DNA of 10,962 bases from positions 1-10,962 of the forward strand of contig JAZNMO010000191.1 of assembly GCA_045579665.1 (NCBI GenBank), in the 5' to 3' direction. A program made the position numbers and the translations under genes. Positions 6,115 to 10,962 of this stretch are shown here, piece after piece. The notes below the pieces were generated by a model, which was not told where the DNA came from, made no database searches, and worked only from the letters and a program-made list of their open reading frames with translations. This stretch comes from COE1 sp045579665. GTDB lineage: Bacteria > Bacillota > Clostridia > Lachnospirales > Lachnospiraceae. Position 1 is the first letter of the stretch. Each line of letters opens with the position of its first letter.

Positions 6115-7383
6115 TTAAGCATTATATTTTTCTTTTACCAAGGCTTTGTTATGATTTGCTACGATGACGGTACATACAGCATCGCCTGTGATATTAACAG
6201 CTGTTCTGCTCATATCAAGGATTCGGTCAATACCCATGATGAGTGCGATGGCTTCCACAGGAAGTCCAACTGAGTTAAATACCATAGTAAGTGTTACAAG
6301 TCCGACACTAGGAATACCGGCTGTACCGATGGAAGCAAGTGTTGCGGTTCCAATAACGGTGAGATAGTCCATCATATCAAGCGGAATACCAAATGCCTGG
6401 GCAGCAAATACTACGGCAACTCCCTGCATGATAGCGGTTCCGTCCATGTTAATGGTTGCGCCAAGAGGAATCGTAAAGGATGAAATTCTCTTGGAAACGC
6501 CCATTTTTTCTGACAATGTATCAATTGACATAGGAATGGTAGCGTTTGATGTAGCTGTTGAAAATGCAAATGCCATAACGGGGAAGAACTTTTTGATGAA
6601 TTTAATCGGGCTTAAGCCTGTAAACAGCTTGAGCATTGATAAATATACAATAAAACACTGGATGAGTAATGCCAGCATAACGGCACCCATGTATTTTAAA
6701 AGTGGTATAAAGGCATCGAAACCGATTCCTGCAAAGGTTTTTGCAATCAGACAGAATACACCAAATGGTGCAAGACTCATAACCAATACAGTCATTTCCA
6801 TCATGATATCGTTAAATTCTGAGAAGAAATTCTTTACGACATCTACACGGTCTCCCATTTTGGCAAGAATGACACCAAGCACTAATGCAAAGAAAATAAT
6901 CTGCAACATATTGCCATCAGCCAGTGAGGTAAAGATATTCTTGGGAATGATATTTAATATAGTGTCTGCAGCATTGGTGGATGTAGTGGCAGCTACAGAG
7001 TCAGCGGCTTGAATTGCCTCCATATTTAATCCGATACCGGGATTAATAAGATTACCAATACTGAGTGCAACAGTAATTGCAAGAGCTGTAGTAACCAGAT
7101 AGAAGGCAATGGTTCTTACGCCAACGCTTCCAAGCTTCTTAGTATCACCAATGGACATGCTTCCACATACCAGGGAACAGAATACCAGTGGAACAACCAG
7201 CATCTGCATCAGTCTGATAAAGCCTTGACCTATCACGTAGAGTACGCCGTTAATGACAAAGCTGTCTACAAAAGGACTGGCCGGTATTACATAGTTTAAA
7301 AGTAAGCCTGTGATGGCACCGAGTAACAAGGCAATAAATATTTTTGTTGTTAATCCTATTTTCTTTTTCGTTGTCTTTTCCAA
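6115..7383 (-). CDS. Dicarboxylate/amino acid:cation symporter (DAACS family, glutamate/aspartate type)
   Basis: A secondary transporter of 422 residues, normal length for the glutamate-transporter fold, expected in the cytoplasmic membrane. Transport motifs are in order: the HP1 region FSTATSNATIP (274-284), NMDGT (312-316), the HP2 region SIGTAGIPSVG (351-361) and DMSRTAVNITGD (390-401). D390, R393, T394, N397 and D401 correspond to the substrate-binding helix. The Arg that contacts the side-chain carboxylate in archaeal GltPh-type carriers is kept, favouring acidic amino acids or dicarboxylates over neutral ones; cation-coupled uptake is the likely activity. The start is TTG, preceded by AAAGGTAGG at good spacing, and an in-frame TAG four codons upstream excludes an earlier start. 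The gene lies 37 bases behind the RmlD-like gene, with no terminator between, so they are probably co-transcribed. Confidence 0.93.
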   Translation of the reverse strand: MEKTTKKKIGLTTKIFIALLLGAITGLLLNYVIPASPFVDSFVINGVLYVIGQGFIRLMQMLVVPLVFCSLVCGSMSIGDTKKLGSVGVRTIAFYLVTTALAITVALSIGNLINPGIGLNMEAIQAADSVAATTSTNAADTILNIIPKNIFTSLADGNMLQIIFFALVLGVILAKMGDRVDVVKNFFSEFNDIMMEMTVLVMSLAPFGVFCLIAKTFAGIGFDAFIPLLKYMGAVMLALLIQCFIVYLSMLKLFTGLSPIKFIKKFFPVMAFAFSTATSNATIPMSIDTLSEKMGVSKRISSFTIPLGATINMDGTAIMQGVAVVFAAQAFGIPLDMMDYLTVIGTATLASIGTAGIPSVGLVTLTMVFNSVGLPVEAIALIMGIDRILDMSRTAVNITGDAVCTVIVANHNKALVKEKYNA

Positions 7384-7420
7384 ATTATCATCCTACCTTT
7401 CTTAGTCTGAGTGTTATCAG

Positions 7421-8266
7421 CTATTCGGATAAACTCTCTATATATTCGGCAAGAGATTCCTGCCATGTTGGAAATTCGTGATTTTTCACCATGCTGAGGA
7501 CAAAATTGTCTAATACTGCATAAGGTGGTCTGGAAGTTGAAAAGTCAGAGTTTATCGTTGCTACCGGATTTAAGATAGCTTTTTTGCCTGTGAGTCGCAT
7601 AATTTCCTGGGTAAATTCATATCTGGTACAGCTGCCTGCACAGGTTGCGTGGAAGGTGCCATATTCGTTAGTCTGAATCAGCTTAAGAATAAAACGTGCC
7701 AAGTCTTTCGCGCTGGTTGGTGAACCAACCTGGTCGTTGGCAATACTTAATACTTCACCGCTATCAAGTTTCTTTAGCACACGGTTCACGAAGTTATTGC
7801 CACTGCCGTATACCCATGTGCTTCTGATAATAAAATGCTTCTGCGTAAATTCCTTTACATATTTTTCGCCGGCATCCTTACTTCTTCCATAGACAGTCTG
7901 CGGGTTAGTGGTGTCGTATTCATTGTATGGCTTGTCATAGGTGCCGTCGAATACATCATCTGAGGAAAGATGAACCAGCTTTGCCTGTAGCTTCTGGGCA
8001 ACAATACTAAGGTTTCTTGCGCCCAATGCATTGATATGAAACGCCTTACTTGGATTGGCTTCACATTCCTGTAGATTTGTCATGGCTGAGCAGTTGATAA
8101 TGACGTCAGGACGATTCATTTCGCCATAAAGAAGAACATCATCTATATTGGTAATATCAACATCATCTATATCGGTAGTAAGTATCTCATAATTATCAGT
8201 ATCAACCATTTCAAAAATAGCTTTTCCAAGCTGTCCGTCAGCACCGCTTATCCATAATTTCTGCAT
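7421..8266 (-). CDS. RmlD-like NAD(P)-dependent sugar-nucleotide reductase (extended SDR)
   Basis: A cytosolic short-chain dehydrogenase of 281 residues, the usual size for RmlD. It has the Rossmann motif SGADGQLG (7-14), the NCSAMTNLQECE segment typical of the family (58-69), LSSDDVFDG (100-108), the catalytic YGRSK with Tyr126 and Lys130, and STWVYG (149-154) and DQVGSPTSAKDLA (178-190). RmlD reduces dTDP-4-keto-rhamnose in the last step of dTDP-L-rhamnose synthesis. No rmlA, rmlB or rmlC lies nearby, and the usual STDYVFDG reads SSDDVFDG: Ser replaces Thr and Asp replaces Tyr. The exact substrate is therefore uncertain, and a related sugar reductase or MAT2B-like role is possible. The ATG follows a GGAGG site. 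Pairing with an amino-acid symporter downstream is unexplained. Confidence 0.85.
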   Translation of the reverse strand: MQKLWISGADGQLGKAIFEMVDTDNYEILTTDIDDVDITNIDDVLLYGEMNRPDVIINCSAMTNLQECEANPSKAFHINALGARNLSIVAQKLQAKLVHLSSDDVFDGTYDKPYNEYDTTNPQTVYGRSKDAGEKYVKEFTQKHFIIRSTWVYGSGNNFVNRVLKKLDSGEVLSIANDQVGSPTSAKDLARFILKLIQTNEYGTFHATCAGSCTRYEFTQEIMRLTGKKAILNPVATINSDFSTSRPPYAVLDNFVLSMVKNHEFPTWQESLAEYIESLSE

Positions 8267-8295
8267 ATCATACCTCCATTTAAGTGTTTTTGTTA

Positions 8296-8325
8296 TAAAT
8301 AGATTCTAACACACTTTTATGTCAA
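8296..8325 (-). promoter_or_regulatory. Minus-strand promoter for the RmlD-like and symporter genes
   Basis: Read on the minus strand, TTGACA (8325-8320) is separated by 18 bases from TATTTA (8301-8296). This gives a short leader before the ATG at 8266. The -35 is perfect and the -10 is weak. It lies back to back with the MFS promoter region. Confidence 0.55.
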
Positions 8326-8386
8326 CTAAAATGCGATTTTATACCAAAATATACTTACAATTATCATGTAAAATGAATAAATAAAA

Positions 8387-8395
8387 TGTTATACT
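8387..8395 (+). promoter_or_regulatory. Extended -10 promoter element for the MFS-led operon
   Basis: TGT followed by TATACT (8387-8395) is an extended -10 element. No convincing -35 lies at 17-base spacing (TGTAAA at 8367-8372). Transcription would begin near 8402, giving a leader of about 110 bases that carries two hairpins. An inverted repeat TTACA-N7-TGTAA (8355-8371) overlaps the -35 region and could be an operator. Confidence 0.5.
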
Positions 8396-8427
8396 ATATA
8401 CAGTACATAAAATATACGAGGATACTA

Positions 8428-8462
8428 GTGTGAAAAATCCATATATGGAAGATTTTTCACAC
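8428..8462 (+). promoter_or_regulatory. Leader hairpin 1 upstream of the MFS gene
   Basis: A perfect 12-bp inverted repeat, GTGTGAAAAATC with GATTTTTCACAC (8428-8439 and 8451-8462), encloses an 11-base loop that is itself partly palindromic (CCATATATGG). It lies between the promoter and the start codon. There is no T run after the stem, so it is not a standard terminator. It could be an operator, an mRNA-stabilising structure or part of a regulatory leader. Confidence 0.6.
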
Positions 8463-8463
8463 A

Positions 8464-8489
8464 GAAATTTGTGCTTGCGCCCAAATTTC
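8464..8489 (+). promoter_or_regulatory. Leader hairpin 2 upstream of the MFS gene
   Basis: GAAATTTGTGC (8464-8474) pairs with GCCCAAATTTC (8479-8489) over 11 positions with a single T/C mismatch, closing on the tetraloop TTGC. It begins one base after hairpin 1, ends 26 bases before the likely start codon, and is followed by no T run. Together the two hairpins form a tandem structured leader. Confidence 0.55.
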
Positions 8490-8515
8490 CTGAGGCAGCA
8501 AGAATGGAGATTATT

Positions 8516-9712
8516 ATGAAAATGAATTACAACAAAACAATTACGGCATGCTTTATCGGGTATATAGTGCAGGCGATTGTGAACAATTTTGTACCGCTTT
8601 TATTTTTGACCTTTCAGAGCCAGTATCAGATACCGTTATCTAAGATAACAATGCTGGTAACCTTTAATTTTGGATTGCAGCTTGTAGTAGATTTGGTATC
8701 GGTTTCTTTTGTTGATAAGATAGGCTACCGCGCATCTATGATTATTGCGCATGTATGTGCATCGTTAGGACTTCTGTTGCTTCCTGTTTTACCGGAGCTG
8801 TTTGGCAGTATGGGAATGGACCCGTTTGCGGGAATCCTTATGGCGGTGCTGATTTATGCCATTGGTGGAGGTTTGCTGGAGGTGCTGGTAAGCCCTGTTG
8901 TGGAGGCATGCCCTTCTGACAATAAAGAGAAGACTATGAGTTTATTGCATTCCTTCTATTGCTGGGGACATGTGGGAGTTGTTGTGATATCAACATTATT
9001 TTTTGCAATATTTGGAATAGAAAACTGGAAATATGTGGCAACGTTTTGGGCGTTGATTCCTGCAGCAAATGCCATATTGTTTACCAAGGTTCCGATTCGA
9101 CATCTGATAGAAGATGGTGAGCAAGGTTTGAACTTGAAGGAACTGATAGGAATGAAGACCTTTTGGATATTTGTTTTAATGATGGTCTGTGCAGGTGCCA
9201 GTGAGCAGGCGGTCAGCCAGTGGGCATCTACCTTTGCGGAGAAGGGACTTGGCGTAGCGAAGACGATTGGAGATTTGGCGGGACCTATGTCCTTTGCCAT
9301 TTGCATGGGCGCAGCCAGAGCATTTTATGGAAAATACGGAGAGAAGATTCGGCTGCGCAGATTCATGCTATACAGTACATGCCTGTGCATAGCATCTTAT
9401 CTGCTAATTGTGTTTGTGCCCAATCCTGTGATTGGTTTGCTTGGCTGTGCGTTGTGCGGTATGTCTGTAGGGATTATGTGGCCGGGAACCTTTAGTATGG
9501 CGTCAGCTACGATAAAAGGCGGTGGTACGGCGATGTTTGCGTTTTTGGCGCTGGCAGGTGATTTGGGATGTTCTGGCGGCCCGAGCCTTGTTGGTTTTAT
9601 ATCCGGCTGCTTCGAAGATGATTTGAGAAAAGGAATTATGGCTGCGACGGTATTTCCTATGCTGTTAATTGTAGGGATTGTATTGAATCGTCAGGATTCA
9701 AGAAATAGATGA
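8516..9712 (+). CDS. MFS transporter
   Basis: A 12-segment major facilitator of 398 residues in the cytoplasmic membrane. The N half spans about 8-188 and includes a motif-A-like loop, VDKIGYR (66-72), between helices 2 and 3. A cytosolic loop (about 190-212) leads into the C half, with GASEQAVSQWAS (227-238) in helix 7. The overall pattern resembles the FucP-like sugar-permease branch, but the substrate cannot be read from sequence. The start at 8516 is chosen because GGAG at 8506-8509 has ideal spacing to it. ATG at 8504 or 8522 is possible, and GTG at 8471 would lie inside leader hairpin 2 and lacks a ribosome binding site. The gene leads an operon: its end is within 20 bases of the hydrolase start. 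Confidence 0.88.
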   Translation: MKMNYNKTITACFIGYIVQAIVNNFVPLLFLTFQSQYQIPLSKITMLVTFNFGLQLVVDLVSVSFVDKIGYRASMIIAHVCASLGLLLLPVLPELFGSMGMDPFAGILMAVLIYAIGGGLLEVLVSPVVEACPSDNKEKTMSLLHSFYCWGHVGVVVISTLFFAIFGIENWKYVATFWALIPAANAILFTKVPIRHLIEDGEQGLNLKELIGMKTFWIFVLMMVCAGASEQAVSQWASTFAEKGLGVAKTIGDLAGPMSFAICMGAARAFYGKYGEKIRLRRFMLYSTCLCIASYLLIVFVPNPVIGLLGCALCGMSVGIMWPGTFSMASATIKGGGTAMFAFLALAGDLGCSGGPSLVGFISGCFEDDLRKGIMAATVFPMLLIVGIVLNRQDSRNR

Positions 9713-9732
9713 TAAAAATGGAGGGTGTGTTT

Positions 9733-10659
9733 ATGCAAAAGAGAACCATGCAGATTCCGTCGGTGGACGGAATACATCAGCTTCATGTGGTAATATGGGA
9801 ACCACAAGAGATAAAAGCGATATTGCAGATATCTCATGGAATGATTGAGTATGTGGAGCGCTACGAGGATTTTGCGGCATATTTGACACAAAGAGGATTT
9901 TTGGTGGTGGGAAATGACCATTTGGGACATGGAAAGACTGCAGGATGTGATGAGGACTTGGGACATTTTTGTGAGAAAAAAAGTGCTGCAGTAGTAGAGG
10001 ATTTACATCATGTTACGCTGGAGATGAAAAAGCAGTATCCGAATATACCGTATTTTCTGTTTGGACATAGTATGGGTTCTTTTATGGCAAGACGTTATTT
10101 AATGACATATGGTCAGGAACTGACGGGAGCTATTATTTGCGGAACAGGCAGAAAGAAGCCCTTGGTGCTTGCAACAGCAAAGTGTATTAATGGTATTATA
10201 GGATTGTTTAAAGGAGAACGATATCGTTCAGATGTTATGCAGAAGCTGGCGTTTGGTACATATAATAAGAGAATCCCAAATCTTCGTTCTAATAATGACT
10301 GGTTGACGCGGGATGAGCAGATAATCGATATGTATAATGCTCATGAGCATTGTATGTTTATTTTTACGGTAAATGGATATCGAACTTTATTTGATGCGCT
10401 GACTTTTATTCAGAAGAAAGAAAATATTGCGAAGCTTCGAAAGGATTTGCCGGTATTTATGGTAGCGGGAGCCCAGGACCCGGTAGGCGATTACGGAAAG
10501 GGTGTTATAGAAGTGTATGAGTCCTATAAGAAGCATGGAATTAAGGATATTTCCTTGAAGCTTTATGAAGAGGACAGACATGAGATATTAAATGAATTAG
10601 ATAGAGCAACTGTGTATGAGGATTTGGCGAAGTGGCTTATAAGTAAGATGCCGCAATAA
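9733..10659 (+). CDS. Alpha/beta hydrolase, monoacylglycerol-lipase-like (serine aminopeptidase S33 / Hydrolase_4 type)
   Basis: A soluble esterase or lipase of 308 residues without a signal peptide. The oxyanion segment is SHGMIEY (34-40) and NDHLGHGKT (61-69) follows. The nucleophile elbow GHSMG (111-115) gives Ser113. Asp249 in AGAQDPVG and His283 in DRHEILNE complete the triad. This arrangement is typical of monoacylglycerol lipases and lysophospholipases, which release a fatty acid and glycerol or a glycerophosphodiester. The exact ester is unknown. Start 9733 is chosen for the GGAGGG site (9720-9725) seven bases upstream. An in-frame ATG at 9709 overlaps the MFS stop as ATGA but has no separate ribosome binding site. 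The next gene begins 11 bases downstream, so the three genes are almost certainly co-transcribed. Confidence 0.9.
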   Translation: MQKRTMQIPSVDGIHQLHVVIWEPQEIKAILQISHGMIEYVERYEDFAAYLTQRGFLVVGNDHLGHGKTAGCDEDLGHFCEKKSAAVVEDLHHVTLEMKKQYPNIPYFLFGHSMGSFMARRYLMTYGQELTGAIICGTGRKKPLVLATAKCINGIIGLFKGERYRSDVMQKLAFGTYNKRIPNLRSNNDWLTRDEQIIDMYNAHEHCMFIFTVNGYRTLFDALTFIQKKENIAKLRKDLPVFMVAGAQDPVGDYGKGVIEVYESYKKHGIKDISLKLYEEDRHEILNELDRATVYEDLAKWLISKMPQ

Positions 10660-10670
10660 GGAGGGAAACC

Positions 10671-10962
10671 ATGTATGATGTAATCATCATTGGTGCAGGT
10701 GTAACAGGCTGTTGTATTGCAAGAGAATTATCTAAAACAAAGAGAAAGGTTTTGGTTTTAGAGGCGGCTTTGGATGTATGTGAGGGGACCTCTAAGGCAA
10801 ATAGTGGAATTGTACATGCAGGCTTTGATGCTGTTCCGGGAAGCTTAAAGGCAAAGCTTAATGTGCGTGGAAATCAAATGATGGATGAACTGGCACGTGA
10901 GCTGGATATACCATTTCGTAGAAATGGTTCTCTGGTACTTTGCCTGGAAGAGGCAGGCAGGG
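10671..10962 (+). CDS. GlpA-like FAD-dependent oxidoreductase, N-terminal part (cut by window edge)
   Basis: Only the first 97 codons are in the window and the frame is open to the right edge. The N terminus is a Rossmann FAD-binding fold: VIIIGAGVTGCCIAREL, with G8-x-G10-x-x-G13 and Glu31 ending the second strand (VLVLE). Then come GTSKANSGIVHAGFD (39-53) and RNGSLVL (84-90). This pattern is typical of DAO-family enzymes, particularly the anaerobic glycerol-3-phosphate dehydrogenase GlpA-like proteins of Clostridia, which oxidise glycerol-3-phosphate to dihydroxyacetone phosphate. L-2-hydroxyglutarate oxidase-type enzymes are the main alternative. An AAGGAGGG site overlaps the hydrolase stop codon and sits five bases before the ATG. 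In many Clostridia such genes are followed by a second flavoprotein and a DUF1667 protein, which would strengthen the call if found beyond the edge. Confidence 0.87.
   Translation, partial: MYDVIIIGAGVTGCCIARELSKTKRKVLVLEAALDVCEGTSKANSGIVHAGFDAVPGSLKAKLNVRGNQMMDELARELDIPFRRNGSLVLCLEEAGR

Noticed and set aside
6428..7012. 194-codon plus-strand frame antisense to the symporter
   Set aside because: The minus-strand frame carries all the DAACS motifs. This frame is its mirror and shows no recognisable domain.
8471..8515. Upstream GTG start extending the MFS protein by 15 residues
   Set aside because: The GTG lies inside leader hairpin 2, has no ribosome binding site, and the added residues do not look like an MFS N terminus. 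ATG at 8516 has a well-placed GGAG.
9709..9732. Upstream ATG for the hydrolase overlapping the MFS stop codon
   Set aside because: The GGAGGG site at 9720-9725 is ideally placed for the ATG at 9733 and lies downstream of this earlier ATG. The overlap remains a minor alternative.
1..10962. CRISPR array, insertion sequence, phage or toxin-antitoxin genes
   Set aside because: I saw no regularly spaced repeats, transposase or integrase motifs, terminal inverted repeats with target duplications, or paired small toxin/antitoxin frames.

Overview
The window looks like chromosomal DNA from a low-to-moderate GC Gram-positive anaerobe of the class Clostridia, most likely Lachnospiraceae. The pointers are strong GGAGG-type ribosome binding sites, AT-rich intergenic DNA with sigma-A-like promoters, tRNA genes that do not encode their 3' CCA, and the gene families present (DegV, stand-alone LytTR regulator, LiaF-like protein, PTPS-related membrane protein, GlpA-like oxidoreductase). 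Species cannot be named from the sequence alone.

Layout. (1) Positions 1-306 hold two tRNA genes on the plus strand, tRNA-Tyr(GTA) and tRNA-Leu(TAA), separated by a compact hairpin and closed by an intrinsic terminator. (2) Positions 307-4808 hold three plus-strand genes: a secreted SH3-like/transglutaminase-like protein with its own strong promoter, a DegV-family fatty-acid-binding protein, and a large polytopic membrane protein of the PTPS-related/YfhO-like type. They end at a strong terminator. (3) Positions 4828-6111 form a clean two-gene operon with its own promoter and terminator: a stand-alone LytTR DNA-binding regulator overlapping by ATGA with a LiaF-like membrane protein. (4) Positions 6115-8325 run on the minus strand: an RmlD-like sugar-nucleotide reductase followed by a glutamate/aspartate-type dicarboxylate symporter that starts with TTG. 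The terminator at 6084-6111 is shared by both convergent operons. (5) From 8387 to the right edge is a plus-strand operon: an MFS transporter behind a leader with two tandem hairpins, a monoacylglycerol-lipase-like alpha/beta hydrolase, and the start of a GlpA-like FAD oxidoreductase cut by the window edge.

How the genes may work together. The LytTR/LiaF-like pair has the architecture of a LytTR regulatory system, in which a membrane protein restrains a receiver-less transcription factor. It is the most system-like unit here. The rightmost operon could link lipid-ester hydrolysis to glycerol-3-phosphate oxidation, but this is inference from neighbours. The remaining genes look like ordinary housekeeping or envelope genes. 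I see no CRISPR array, insertion sequence, phage gene or toxin-antitoxin pair.
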